Source of the DNA: an uncultured Eubacteriales bacterium | GTDB taxonomy: Bacteria; Bacillota; Clostridia; Peptostreptococcales; Anaerovoracaceae | NCBI GenBank assembly: GCA_902774265.1 | Contig: CACYHR010000009.1 | Location: forward strand, 1-64,000 | Direction of reading: 5' to 3' | Length of the DNA: 64,000 bases | Shown here: one piece after another, positions 1-8,757 of the stretch | Layout of the letters: each line of letters starts with the position of its first letter | Numbering within the stretch: position 1 is the stretch's first letter | The notes under the pieces: generated by a model | Database searches by the model: none | What the model was told of the DNA's origin: nothing | Seen by the model: the letters and a program-made list of their open reading frames with translations, nothing else | Position numbers and translations under genes: made by a program

Positions 1-114
1 TGCAGAGATGCACCTTGCATAGCGGCAATAGGCGGCGCACGATGTCCGTTGCGGTTTCCTTTACTGGAAGCACGCGACTTCAGTCGTGTGAGGCTTCACG
101 GATATCCCATCTGA
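1..114 (+). mobile_element. possible 3' end of an IS200/IS605-type element (remnant)
   Basis: Reading frame 1 is open from the window edge to a TGA at 112-114 (37 codons, Arg/Leu rich), so it could be the tail of a gene starting outside the window. It contains a stem-loop at 71-90 (arms of 8 bp, one G-T pair, loop TTCA) extended by GAAGC/GCTTC flanks with a small bulge. A coding tail running into a subterminal hairpin is typical of TnpB genes at the right end of IS200/IS605 elements. That identification is from resemblance only; the transposase body is not in the window. Confidence 0.3.
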
Positions 115-128
115 TTTATTGCATAATG

Positions 129-157
129 AAAAGCACCTCCGCATTAAGCAGAGATGC
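129..157 (-). terminator. Rho-independent terminator of the hydrogenase gene
   Basis: Read on the minus strand, a 10-bp stem (GCATCTCTGC against GCGGAGGTGC, with G-T pairs) closes a 5-nt loop and is followed directly by TTTT. It lies 27 bases after the stop codon of the hydrogenase. Confidence 0.6.
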
Positions 158-183
158 TTCGGAAAGGGTGCGGAAGGTCCGCT

Positions 184-1773
184 TTACTTATAGTTGAGCA
201 TTTTTACCTTGACGCTGTTGACCGGTTCAGGTGTTTCCTGCCGGCTGAGTTCTTCCTGTATGTGTTCAAGAGCAGGAAGAAGATCTGCGTACCTGCTGTC
301 TATGGCATTGGAGACAGGAGCTTCCTTCTGGGCAACGCTCACTGAGTATTTTGCTTTGTTGAGCGGCAGCATAGTTCCCGCGCCGGCAATGCAGCCTCCC
401 GGGCAGGCCATTCCTTCGAGCAGATATCCGTCATATTCTCCCGCAGCAGCTTTTTTCATCATTTTCATGCATTCATCAAGACCTTCAGCATGAACTATCC
501 TGACCTCACGGTCCGGATCCACACGCTTGATGTGGTTGGCTACCGCCTGGGCAACGCCTCCGCTGATTGCAAAGCCGAAACCATCGCTGCTGGCTTTTCT
601 CAGAGGTTTCGACTCCTCTATTTCCGCAAAATCGACGCCCTTAGCATCGAACATTCCCGCAAGTTCTTCAAATGTCAGGACAAAGTCGACATAGCTTTTT
701 ACGGTACGCCTGCTCGCTTCATGTTTTTTGGACAGACACGGACCGATAAAGGCAATTTTGCACTCAGGAGACTTCATTTTAACGAGACGGGCGGTGAGCA
801 CCATCGGAGTCAGTGCCATCGATACAGTATCCGCATATTCCGGGAAATTGGTCTTAGCCATAATCGACCATGCAGGGCAGCAGCTCGTACACATGAACGG
901 AAGCTTATCAGGAACATCTCTCAGGAAATGCTCCGCTTCCTCGATCGTGCAAAGATCCGCACCTATAGCCACCTCCATTACGTCCTCGAATCCGAGCGCT
1001 CTGAAGGCTGACTTCATTTTTGTATCCGTTAGATTCCTGCCGAACTGACCGGCTATGGCCGGCGCAAGGATCGCAACTACCGGTGTGCCGGACTGCATGG
1101 CCTTTATCGTCTGATATATCTGCCCCTTGTCTACGATAGCCGCAAACGGACAGCTGTTCAGGCACATGCCGCATGATACACACTTATCCTGATCTATCAC
1201 TGCATTTCCATGCTCGTCCTCCCCGATAGCACCGAGGCCGCAGGCCTTGACACACGGTCTTTCCTGCCTGATTATCGCATTATACTGGCAGGCCTTCATG
1301 CACATACCGCATTTTATGCATTTTTCCGTATCTATTACAGCACGCCCGTTCCTCCGGTCCGAAGAAATACATTTTTTCGGACACACCTCTCTGCACGGAT
1401 GTTCGAGACATCCCTGACAGCCATCAGTTATATACACCCTCGTATCCGGACAGCGATTGCACGCGAAACGGATAATATCTATCAAAGGCGGTTCGTAATA
1501 CTTCTCTTCTATCATGCTCTGATCAACGCCTTTGGATGTAGGAGTATGCTCGTTGACCGGCCTTATCGCCATGCCCATCGCGACTCTTAAGCGTTCTCCG
1601 GCGATAGCTCTTTCGAGAAACAGTGTGCTTCTGTACGGATCATCTTCACCTGAGACCATCTTATATGGCAATTCATCCAGTTCCTCCGGTCCGCTTCCTT
1701 CATATGCGAACCTCGCTACCTCCGTAAAAACCTTGTGACGCAGACGGTTTTTTTCCGAATTAATACCTTTCAT
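184..1773 (-). CDS. monomeric [FeFe]-hydrogenase, group-B-like
   Basis: Predicted cytoplasmic H2-forming or H2-oxidising enzyme using ferredoxin-type electrons, 529 aa. The N-terminal half carries many cysteines for Fe-S clusters, including a classic CxxCxxCxxxC set near residues 152-162 and another near 198-208. The H-cluster motifs are all present: TSCCPAW (about 296-302), GPCLSKKHEA (about 344-353) and MACPGGCIAGAG (about 455-466). Ala in TSCCPAW, where group A has Gly, and the lack of an HydB/NuoF-like partner fit group B enzymes. I chose the ATG at 1773 because GGGAGG sits 8 bases upstream; a start 12 codons earlier has no such site. It is monocistronic with its own terminator. No maturase genes (hydE, F, G) are visible here. 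Confidence 0.88.
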   Translation of the reverse strand: MKGINSEKNRLRHKVFTEVARFAYEGSGPEELDELPYKMVSGEDDPYRSTLFLERAIAGERLRVAMGMAIRPVNEHTPTSKGVDQSMIEEKYYEPPLIDIIRFACNRCPDTRVYITDGCQGCLEHPCREVCPKKCISSDRRNGRAVIDTEKCIKCGMCMKACQYNAIIRQERPCVKACGLGAIGEDEHGNAVIDQDKCVSCGMCLNSCPFAAIVDKGQIYQTIKAMQSGTPVVAILAPAIAGQFGRNLTDTKMKSAFRALGFEDVMEVAIGADLCTIEEAEHFLRDVPDKLPFMCTSCCPAWSIMAKTNFPEYADTVSMALTPMVLTARLVKMKSPECKIAFIGPCLSKKHEASRRTVKSYVDFVLTFEELAGMFDAKGVDFAEIEESKPLRKASSDGFGFAISGGVAQAVANHIKRVDPDREVRIVHAEGLDECMKMMKKAAAGEYDGYLLEGMACPGGCIAGAGTMLPLNKAKYSVSVAQKEAPVSNAIDSRYADLLPALEHIQEELSRQETPEPVNSVKVKMLNYK

Positions 1774-1892
1774 ATTGAACCTCCCGATTTCTGAAAACCA
1801 GTAAATCATGTGTTGTTAAGACTATACTAATCCGGTCGTCCGCTCAATCATTTTTTGCAACTATTAAACTTTTGAATAACATACGGTGTCTG

Positions 1893-2597
1893 TTATTCTC
1901 CGAGGTATGCCTGCTGGACTCTCGGGTCGTTGAGGAGAGCCTTTCCCGGGCCTGCCATCGTGATGACTCCGGTCTCCATTACATATGCATAATCGGAAAT
2001 ATCGAGCGCGGCCTTGGCATTCTGCTCTATCAGCATGATGTTCACTCCGTCCTCTTTGATCTTCTGTATTACCGCGAAGATGTCCTTTATGACCAGCGGC
2101 GCCAGACCAAGCGACGGTTCATCAAGCATCAGCAGCTTAGGCTTGCTCATCAGAGAGCGGGCTACCGCCAGCATCTGCTGCTCACCGCCTGAGAGAGTCG
2201 CTCCCAGCTGCCATGTTCTTTCGGACAGCCTCGGGAAAAGTGAATATACCCACTCCCTGTCCTTTGCGATCTCCGCCTTGTCCTTGCGAAGATACGCGCC
2301 GGCGGCGATGTTTTCGTCAACGGTCAGGTCAGGGAATATGCGTCTTCCCTCCGGGCAGAGTATTATACCCTCTCCCACTATGTCTTTTGTCCTCAGCGAA
2401 GTGATCTCGGTATCATCCCAGTAAATGCGTCCGTCCGATTTCGGGACCAGTCCCATTACAGACTTGAGCGTAGTCGATTTGCCTGCGCCGTTTGCGCCGA
2501 TCAGAGAAATGATCTTGCCGTCAGGAACGTCTATATCGATGCCTCTGAGAGCGTGTATGCCGCCGTAATGTACATTAAGATTTCTTATAGCTAACAT
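1893..2597 (-). CDS. livF: branched-chain amino acid ABC transporter ATP-binding protein LivF
   Basis: One of the two cytoplasmic ATPases of a Liv/HAAT-type importer, 234 aa, the usual LivF length. Walker A is GANGAGKST near residue 35, the signature is LSGGEQQM, and Walker B is LLMLDEPSLGLAP, followed by the H-loop region. It is the last gene of livK-H-M-G-F. Its ATG overlaps the livG stop by one base (TAATG), so translation is probably coupled. Substrate specificity for branched-chain amino acids is inferred from the family; related systems also carry other amino acids or urea. Confidence 0.93.
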   Translation of the reverse strand: MLAIRNLNVHYGGIHALRGIDIDVPDGKIISLIGANGAGKSTTLKSVMGLVPKSDGRIYWDDTEITSLRTKDIVGEGIILCPEGRRIFPDLTVDENIAAGAYLRKDKAEIAKDREWVYSLFPRLSERTWQLGATLSGGEQQMLAVARSLMSKPKLLMLDEPSLGLAPLVIKDIFAVIQKIKEDGVNIMLIEQNAKAALDISDYAYVMETGVITMAGPGKALLNDPRVQQAYLGE

Positions 2598-3445
2598 TAT
2601 TCATCGCCTCCCAGATATGCTTCTATTACTGCAGGATTCGACTGTATCTCTTCAGGTGTACCGTCAGCGATCTGACCGCCGTAGTTGAGTACATATATGT
2701 GTTCACATATACCCATGATGACCTGCATGTGATGCTCGATCATCAGTATGGACAGATCGAATTCATCTCTTATCCTGCCGATAAAATTCATCAGATCGTC
2801 TGATTCCTGCGGGTTCATTCCGGCTGCCGGCTCGTCCAGCAGCAGTATCGACGGATGTGTAGCCAGAGCGCGCGCGATCTCCAGATGTCTCTGTTTGCCG
2901 TAAGGAAGAGATGTAGAAAGATCGTCTCTGTTCTCATAAAGATCTACCTTCTTCAGAAGTTTCAGAGCCTCTTCGCGCATGCTATGTTCCTCCGTACGCG
3001 CCTTGCGGCTCCTGAACGTAGCCCCGAAAACAGACTCGCTCTGGTTCATGTGCATCGCGACCATTACATTTTCCAGAACAGTCATGCCCTTGAAGAGCCT
3101 GATATTCTGGAATGTACGCGCAACGCCGAGCTTTGTGACTTTATCCGGCAGCATCGTCAGAGTATTTGTATATTTACCCTGATTGCGGCCTTTGTATGTA
3201 TCCTTCATCTTGCCCTGAGGATGGTTCTCGATCACGACATTGCCGTTGATCTCTATCGAACCGTTTGTAGGCTCATATACTCCGGTTATACAGTTGAATG
3301 CAGTCGTTTTGCCGGCTCCGTTAGGGCCGATCAGACCGACTATCTCGTTCTTATGCACCTCAAGGTTGAGATTGTCTACAGCAACTACCCCGCCGAACTG
3401 CATTGTGATATCGGAGAGCTTCAGTACAGTTTTTCTTTCGTCCAT
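2597..3445 (-). CDS. livG: branched-chain amino acid ABC transporter ATP-binding protein LivG
   Basis: Second ATPase of the Liv importer, 282 aa. Walker A is GPNGAGKT near residue 40, the signature region reads LPYGKQRHLEIARAL, and Walker B is LLLDEPAAGMNP. The insertion between Walker A and the signature and the C-terminal VIEAYLGG tail are typical of LivG. It overlaps livM and livF by one base on each side, so the ATPase and permease cistrons appear translationally coupled. Confidence 0.93.
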   Translation of the reverse strand: MDERKTVLKLSDITMQFGGVVAVDNLNLEVHKNEIVGLIGPNGAGKTTAFNCITGVYEPTNGSIEINGNVVIENHPQGKMKDTYKGRNQGKYTNTLTMLPDKVTKLGVARTFQNIRLFKGMTVLENVMVAMHMNQSESVFGATFRSRKARTEEHSMREEALKLLKKVDLYENRDDLSTSLPYGKQRHLEIARALATHPSILLLDEPAAGMNPQESDDLMNFIGRIRDEFDLSILMIEHHMQVIMGICEHIYVLNYGGQIADGTPEEIQSNPAVIEAYLGGDE

Positions 3446-4752
3446 TATTTGCCCTCCTTATCAAATACAACTACATGATCAGCAACAGGCAGAGGTGTGA
3501 ACAGAGCCTCTCCCGAAGCCTTGCGTGCCTCGCTGTCCGCTTTCGCCTGCTTAGCCTTTGCCTTTGCAGCAGCCTTGGCCGCTCTGGCTTCTTTTCTTGC
3601 AGCGCTCTTAGCCTTGTGCTTCTCAGGCCATGCCTTTATATTGGCAGGCAGATTCCTGCACCATGTGAGGAAGCCGTCCCAGCTGAATTCCCTGTCTCCC
3701 ATGATACCGCGCGAATAGAAGAGCACGATCAGCATGATGAGAACTGCGAATACTACCTTACGGAAACCCGGTCTCATAAAGCTTGCGGATATTCCGAGCC
3801 ATCTTCCTGCGTCAAGACCTCTCAGCCACCATTCAGAAGCGGCAGTAAACAGGAATGCGCCGATTATCGAACCGGTGATCGAACCTATTCCTCCGATTAC
3901 GACTATGAGAAGTATCTCGTATGTCATAACGGTATTGAACGGCGTAGCGTTGATAGTCGTCTGGAACATAGCCAGCAGCGCACCGCTTATTCCGGCGAAG
4001 AATGACGAGATGATGAAAGATGTCTGCTTATGTCTGAAGAGATTGATACCCATAGCCTCTGCCGCGATCTCATCATCACGTATCGAGCGGAACGCCCTTC
4101 CGTAGGTCGAATTGATCAGAAGCACGATTATAGCTATGCATATCCCCGACACGAGCACCGGAAAAACAGCATTATTGTATGTCGTGTATTTACGCAGAAC
4201 ATTCGAACCGTTCGTGACAGGTCCGAGTGTATTCCACTGGAAAAACGCTCTGAGTATCTCCGCGAATCCGAGAGTCGCGATTGCGAGGTAGTCGGATTTG
4301 AGTCTCAGTACCGGTATACCTATCAGGAACGCGATGACAGCGACCAGAAGACCGGCTCCTATCATAGGAATGAACATTCCCAGATAATGTCCGAGCACGC
4401 CCATCTTTCCTTCGAGAATCTCAACGATGGACCACTTGATGAGTCCGCCGTCAAAATACTGATATACCTTATCGTGCGAGTCTGCAGGGATGGTGAAAAT
4501 CGCGTAGGTATACGCGCCGATCAGCATGAATCCGGCCTGTCCGAGTGAGAACAGTCCCGTAAAACCGTTGAGCAGGTTCATGGATGCTGCTACGAGCGCA
4601 TATATCGATCCCTTCTCTATTACCGTGATAAGCATTTTCCAGCTTGATCCCGGAGAGATCATTATGTCCCCGAAATATACAAAGATAAGGAACAGTGCGA
4701 TGCATACTGCAGAAAGGACCGATTTGGTTTTTTTGTTCAGTCTTACTTCCAT
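3445..4752 (-). CDS. livM: branched-chain amino acid ABC transporter permease LivM with basic C-terminal tail
   Basis: Integral membrane subunit of the Liv importer, 435 aa, with about ten hydrophobic segments. The family region around EAMGINLFRHK and the GGIGSITGSIIGA loop match LivM permeases. It is longer than usual because after the last membrane helix it carries roughly 60 residues dominated by Ala, Lys, Arg and Glu (from about residue 370), predicted cytoplasmic and helical. Such a tail is not part of the transport fold; it may bind lipid head groups, RNA or a partner. The gene overlaps livG by one base and follows livH after 9 bases. Confidence 0.9.
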   Translation of the reverse strand: MEVRLNKKTKSVLSAVCIALFLIFVYFGDIMISPGSSWKMLITVIEKGSIYALVAASMNLLNGFTGLFSLGQAGFMLIGAYTYAIFTIPADSHDKVYQYFDGGLIKWSIVEILEGKMGVLGHYLGMFIPMIGAGLLVAVIAFLIGIPVLRLKSDYLAIATLGFAEILRAFFQWNTLGPVTNGSNVLRKYTTYNNAVFPVLVSGICIAIIVLLINSTYGRAFRSIRDDEIAAEAMGINLFRHKQTSFIISSFFAGISGALLAMFQTTINATPFNTVMTYEILLIVVIGGIGSITGSIIGAFLFTAASEWWLRGLDAGRWLGISASFMRPGFRKVVFAVLIMLIVLFYSRGIMGDREFSWDGFLTWCRNLPANIKAWPEKHKAKSAARKEARAAKAAAKAKAKQAKADSEARKASGEALFTPLPVADHVVVFDKEGK

Positions 4753-4761
4753 AGCACCCTC

Positions 4762-5646
4762 CTATACCTTGTCGATATCCTTCTCGCCGAACAGTCCTGT
4801 CGGTTTGACCATCAGGATGACGATGAGCAGTACGAATGTGAAAGCATCAGAGAATGTAGTCCAGCCGGCGCCTTTGATAAGGTTCTCGCAGATACCTATT
4901 ACAAAAGCTCCGACGACAGCGCCCGGTACAGAACCGATACCGCCGAACACCGCAGCTACGAAGGCTTTGAGTCCCGGCATAGCGCCTGACATCGGGTTGA
5001 TGCCCGTATAATTTGAGAAATAGAGTATTGATCCTATTGCGGCAAGGGCGCAGCCTATAACGAAGGTCACGGTTATGACCCTGTTGATATCTATACCCAT
5101 AAGAGAGCTCGTCTCAAAGTCACGTGATACGGCGCGCATCGCCATACCGATCTTGGTGTGTTTGATCAGCATGACCAGCAGCACGACCAGTACGATAGTC
5201 AGCACAGGCGTGATGATCGTGACCATTTTGGTCGTCGCCGAGCCTATTCTGACAGTCTTCTGCAGCCAACCGATTGCAGGATATGTCTTGGTCAGACCGC
5301 CCGTGATGTAGAGAGCAAAGTTCTGCAGCAGATAGGATACGCCGATAGCTGAGATCATTATTGACATACGAGGCGCTGATCTGAGCGGTCTGTATGCAAC
5401 CTTCTCAATCGTAGTACCGAGAACAACAGCAAAGATTATGACAAGAATGATCGACAGCCACAGAGGCAGGACTGTAATCAGATAAACCATGATCAGTCCG
5501 GACCACATGAAAACATCACCGTGTGCAAAGTTGATAAGCCTTAGTATACCGTAAACCATGGTATATCCTATGGCTATCAGAGCATATTGCCCGCCTACGG
5601 CGATTCCCGCAAGTATATACGGCAGCCATGTTTGTATTAATCCCAT
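4762..5646 (-). CDS. livH: branched-chain amino acid ABC transporter permease LivH
   Basis: Membrane subunit pairing with LivM, 294 aa, with eight or more hydrophobic segments and the LivH-like stretches RLINFAHGDVFMW (near 37) and GGIGSVPGAVVGAF (near 230). I place the start at the ATG at 5646, which has AAAGGA about 9 bases upstream; an in-frame TTG five codons earlier has a weaker site. It follows livK across 234 bases holding a terminator-like hairpin and a structured element, so permease and ATPase expression is probably lower than that of the binding protein. Confidence 0.92.
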   Translation of the reverse strand: MGLIQTWLPYILAGIAVGGQYALIAIGYTMVYGILRLINFAHGDVFMWSGLIMVYLITVLPLWLSIILVIIFAVVLGTTIEKVAYRPLRSAPRMSIMISAIGVSYLLQNFALYITGGLTKTYPAIGWLQKTVRIGSATTKMVTIITPVLTIVLVVLLVMLIKHTKIGMAMRAVSRDFETSSLMGIDINRVITVTFVIGCALAAIGSILYFSNYTGINPMSGAMPGLKAFVAAVFGGIGSVPGAVVGAFVIGICENLIKGAGWTTFSDAFTFVLLIVILMVKPTGLFGEKDIDKV

Positions 5647-5672
5647 AATTTTTCCTTTCAACCAGGAGCAAA

Positions 5673-5825
5673 GCTACAACAAGCTCGCTTGATTGTAGCG
5701 AGCGACGCCGTCAACAGACGACGGGAGCTTCAGCTCCTGAGAAGATCAGTGGGAGATTGTGACCCTCCACTGATCTTCGAAAATGTTCCCCGCCCCTTAG
5801 AGGCAGGGAACATCCGGCGTCTGTT
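5673..5825. repeat. multi-hairpin structured element between livK and livH
   Basis: About 150 bases that fold almost completely. A hairpin GCTACAA/TTGTAGC (5673-5699) extends through CAAGC/GCTTG. A closing stem AACAGACG (5713-5720) / CGTCTGTT (5818-5825) encloses three hairpins: GGAGC-TTCA-GCTCC, GATCAGTGG/CCACTGATC, and ATGTTCCC/GGGAACAT with an inner GCC/GGC. No open reading frame explains it. It could be a MITE or IS200/IS605-derived element, or a structured leader RNA controlling livH. I recognised no known riboswitch. Confidence 0.6.
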
Positions 5826-5827
5826 AT

Positions 5828-5857
5828 AAAAGTGCGGGAAGCCGCGAGGCTTCCCGC
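5828..5857 (-). terminator. attenuator-type hairpin after livK
   Basis: On the minus strand a perfect 10-bp stem (GCGGGAAGCC/GGCTTCCCGC, 4-nt loop) is followed by ACTTTTATA. It lies 23 bases after the livK stop. Partial termination here would give the usual excess of binding protein over permease. Confidence 0.65.
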
Positions 5858-5880
5858 TGAGTGATTTAGCTTATCTGTGC

Positions 5881-7059
5881 TTATTCTGCAGACTGTTTCT
5901 TGAGGAATTCCCATGCTCCGGTCTCAGTGTTGCATTTCTTTACGAATGCCTCGGTCTTGTTGGCATCACCTGTCTCGTTGAACGAAACATCTCCGCAAAC
6001 AAGTCCGCTGACCTCGAGTGACGGCAGTGCGCCGAGTACATCTGCAGGATCAGTCGAGCCGGCTGCCTTCAGAGCCTCAAGAGCTACGAAGTATGCATCA
6101 TATCCCATTGCTGTAACAGCAGCAAGATCTGTGTTGCCGCCGTTGTTAGTCATAGCATCAGCATCCTCTTCGAACCATGCCTTGATACCCTCGTCAAAGT
6201 CAGGGTTGCCGCCCTCCTGATAGAAGGTTGTTACTACGATCTCAACATTCTTGCCCTTTGCAGCGCTTGTGATTACGTTGGAATCCCATGTGTCGCCTGC
6301 GAGTATAGGCATTCCGAGGGACTGAGCCTCAGCCTGGTCTATGATCAGAGCAGCAGCTTCTGTCGATACAGGGCTGAAGAATACGTCGCAGCCTGCCTTC
6401 TTGGCGTTTGCTACATAAGATGTGAAATCAGAGTTCTTATCCGGGAACTGCTCTTCCACTACCTCACCACCGAGATTCTTGAATGCCTCAACGAAGTAGT
6501 TAACAAGACCTACAGAGTAGTCATCGCCGAGCTTGGAGAGGCAGTAAGCCTTTCTCATGCCGTTCTCATATGCGTAGTTCGCAAGAACTGTACCCTGGAA
6601 AGGATCCAGGAAGCAGATCCTGAAATACTGCTCGCAGTCAGCAGTTACCTGAGGATTGGTGCAGGTAACACCTATAGCAGGAACGTTTGCATCTGCGAAA
6701 ACGTCAGCAGCAGCGATCGAAACGCCGGAACCGTATGATCCGAGAACGATGGAAACGTTCTGGCTGACGAGGTTCTGAGCTGCAGTAACAGCCTTGGAGT
6801 TGTCGGACTCATTATCTACGATAGCGAGTTCTACATTGTACTCCTTGTCGCCGATAGTAACAGTCGGCTGCATCTTGTTAGCATACTGGATACCGAGAGT
6901 CTCCTGTTTGCCGCCCGCGCCGTTATCTCCGGAAGCAGGCTCAAATACGCCGATCTTGATTACATCACCACCGGAAGAGGAACCGCCTCCGCCTCCGCAG
7001 CCCGCACAAAATGTCAGAACGAGCAGAAGACTTAATGTAAGAGCAATAAATTTCTTCAT
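5881..7059 (-). CDS. livK: branched-chain amino acid ABC transporter substrate-binding lipoprotein
   Basis: Extracellular lipid-anchored receptor of the Liv importer, 392 aa. It starts with a lipoprotein signal: MKK, a hydrophobic core, and a lipobox CAGC with the acylated cysteine at residue 21. A Gly/Ser-rich linker then leads into the type I periplasmic-binding fold (KIGVFEPASGDNGAGGKQ, IVLGSYGSGVSIAAADVF, and a C-terminal half beginning about residue 240). First gene of livK-H-M-G-F, with its own promoter region and a duplicated ribosome binding site. The ligand is not readable from sequence; branched-chain amino acids are the default for the family. Confidence 0.92.
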   Translation of the reverse strand: MKKFIALTLSLLLVLTFCAGCGGGGGSSSGGDVIKIGVFEPASGDNGAGGKQETLGIQYANKMQPTVTIGDKEYNVELAIVDNESDNSKAVTAAQNLVSQNVSIVLGSYGSGVSIAAADVFADANVPAIGVTCTNPQVTADCEQYFRICFLDPFQGTVLANYAYENGMRKAYCLSKLGDDYSVGLVNYFVEAFKNLGGEVVEEQFPDKNSDFTSYVANAKKAGCDVFFSPVSTEAAALIIDQAEAQSLGMPILAGDTWDSNVITSAAKGKNVEIVVTTFYQEGGNPDFDEGIKAWFEEDADAMTNNGGNTDLAAVTAMGYDAYFVALEALKAAGSTDPADVLGALPSLEVSGLVCGDVSFNETGDANKTEAFVKKCNTETGAWEFLKKQSAE

Positions 7060-7060
7060 A

Positions 7061-7188
7061 ATATCCTCCTATATCCTCCTATAACATCAACATTACCTTA
7101 TAGTTAATGAGCGTCATCTGCGTGACGCTCACCATTCACTGACTCCAATTGTACACTATTTGTCGAAAAAATAATATATTTTCGAAAA
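7061..7188 (-). promoter_or_regulatory. livK upstream region: doubled SD, leader hairpin, AT-rich inverted repeat
   Basis: Reading toward livK: an inverted repeat TCGAAAA-N9-TTTTCGA (7163-7185), then a hairpin GAGCGTCA-N6-TGACGCTC (7109-7130), then two tandem copies of AGGAGGATAT (complement at 7061-7080) just before the ATG. The doubled Shine-Dalgarno suggests high translation of the binding protein. The inverted repeat and hairpin are operator or leader candidates; I could not fix a convincing -35/-10 pair. Confidence 0.5.
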
Positions 7189-7275
7189 TAAATTGGTTCA
7201 ATTCATAATTCCACATAATCACCATAGCCGGTTCCGTACGAAAATTCAGTTCGCAATACATCTGCGTCACTATTC

Positions 7276-8748
7276 CTACTGCCTGTCCGGTCCGAAATAC
7301 TTGAGTGAAAGCATGGTCAGGTCATCGAACTGCTCCGCTCCCTTTACGAATTCGTTGACTCCATCCACTACATTATTCAGTACCTGTTCCGGCATGGCGT
7401 TCGGATCCCTGTTGAGAGCCTCCAGCATGCGGTCTGTACCGAACATCTCATTCTTTGAATCTGTCGCTTCCGCTACTCCGTCGGTATAAACGAACAGTGT
7501 ATCTCCCGGCCTCATCTGGAATTCGTGTTCACGGAACTTCAGTCCCTCCATGGTTGCAACCGCAGGAGAGTGTTTGTAGATCACAAGAGAAAAATCCTCT
7601 CCGGCTCTGCGCAGAACAGGATGCTCATGTCCTGCGTTCGCCGCCAGTCCTTTTCCGGTGGATATCTCAAGGATGCCCAGCCATACGGTCACGAACAGCT
7701 CCGCAACATTTCCCTCGCAGAGCTGATTGTTTACATCATAAAGTATCTCTCCCGGTGTTCCTCCCATCATAGCTCTGTTCTTGATAAGAGTGCGCGCTAC
7801 CATCATAAACAGCGCTGCAGGTATGCCCTTGCCCGAAACATCAGCCATAACAAGAGCAATATGATCGTCATCCACAAAGAAGAAATCGTAAAAGTCTCCG
7901 CCTACCTCTTTTGCTGCCGTCATCGAAGCATAGAGATTGAACTCCTTCCTGTCCGGATATACCGGAAAGATATTAGGCAGGACATTGGTCTGTATATCGC
8001 TTGCGAGATTGAGCTCTGTCGCGAGCCTCTCGGTCTTTTCCGTCTCTGCCTTCTGCGCGTATATAGCCATGCGGCCGCGCTCTGCGATCAGCGAACAGAT
8101 TATCGCTATCATGGAAAAGAGTATCAGCTTAGGCAGAAAGCTGTGCTGCAGGAAACGCATGAACAGTCTGTCATAGTCTATCATCGCAGGATCAATGGCG
8201 CTCCGAAGCACAGCGTTTTCCGGGAATTCCAGAACGGTACCCGCAGGGAGTTCCACCATGTTAAGATCTATTCTGGTTATCTGACGAGTGATGCCGTAAT
8301 AACTGGACAACAGATATGTAACAATAGTCAGAACCGACACCATGGATGTAAGAGAGCGCGAGTAATACCTTACCGAAAGTGCAACCGGGAAAACAAGGCA
8401 CAGGACGATATTATGCCCAAGTACCATGTGAAGCCTTGCGAGGACCACTACATATGCAACCATCAGAAGGACCTTGAGCCACGGCTTCTCCCCTTTGAGA
8501 TAGATGCATACAGCAGCCGGTATCAGCAGCTCCGCGATGGTTAAGGTCAGGTATCTGGTCATTACAGCACTGTTTATTGAAAAGATATGCAGCATCGACA
8601 GCACCAGTATAATGATCGCTATCATAGCAGTATAGATCAGTATCCTCGCAACAAACAGATTTGCCTGGATCTCATTGTTCCAAAGAGTTTCCGTAGTGGA
8701 AAAGAACTCCTCCCTCATTTTTCCGATAAAGCCTTTTCTTTTTTTCAT
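7276..8748 (-). CDS. membrane-anchored SpoIIE/RsbU-type PP2C serine phosphatase
   Basis: 490 aa. Residues about 33-225 hold six or so membrane segments with one outside loop of about 45 residues (150-195). A short coiled linker (about 225-250) leads to a SpoIIE-type PP2C domain (about 260-485) with the metal-binding motifs EVGGDFYDFF (281-290) and MADVSGKGIPAALFM (301-315), GHEHP, and a DDLTM-like end. Such phosphatases usually dephosphorylate anti-sigma-factor antagonists; no partner of that kind is encoded nearby. It starts 9 bases after the permease-cyclase gene, with an AAAAGGA site, so the two are almost certainly one operon. Confidence 0.88.
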   Translation of the reverse strand: MKKRKGFIGKMREEFFSTTETLWNNEIQANLFVARILIYTAMIAIIILVLSMLHIFSINSAVMTRYLTLTIAELLIPAAVCIYLKGEKPWLKVLLMVAYVVVLARLHMVLGHNIVLCLVFPVALSVRYYSRSLTSMVSVLTIVTYLLSSYYGITRQITRIDLNMVELPAGTVLEFPENAVLRSAIDPAMIDYDRLFMRFLQHSFLPKLILFSMIAIICSLIAERGRMAIYAQKAETEKTERLATELNLASDIQTNVLPNIFPVYPDRKEFNLYASMTAAKEVGGDFYDFFFVDDDHIALVMADVSGKGIPAALFMMVARTLIKNRAMMGGTPGEILYDVNNQLCEGNVAELFVTVWLGILEISTGKGLAANAGHEHPVLRRAGEDFSLVIYKHSPAVATMEGLKFREHEFQMRPGDTLFVYTDGVAEATDSKNEMFGTDRMLEALNRDPNAMPEQVLNNVVDGVNEFVKGAEQFDDLTMLSLKYFGPDRQ

Positions 8749-8757
8749 TATCCTTTT

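Noticed and set aside
7525..8544. Plus-strand open frame of 339 codons over the SpoIIE-type phosphatase
   Set aside because: Antisense shadow; His/Arg/Cys-rich composition typical of such frames.
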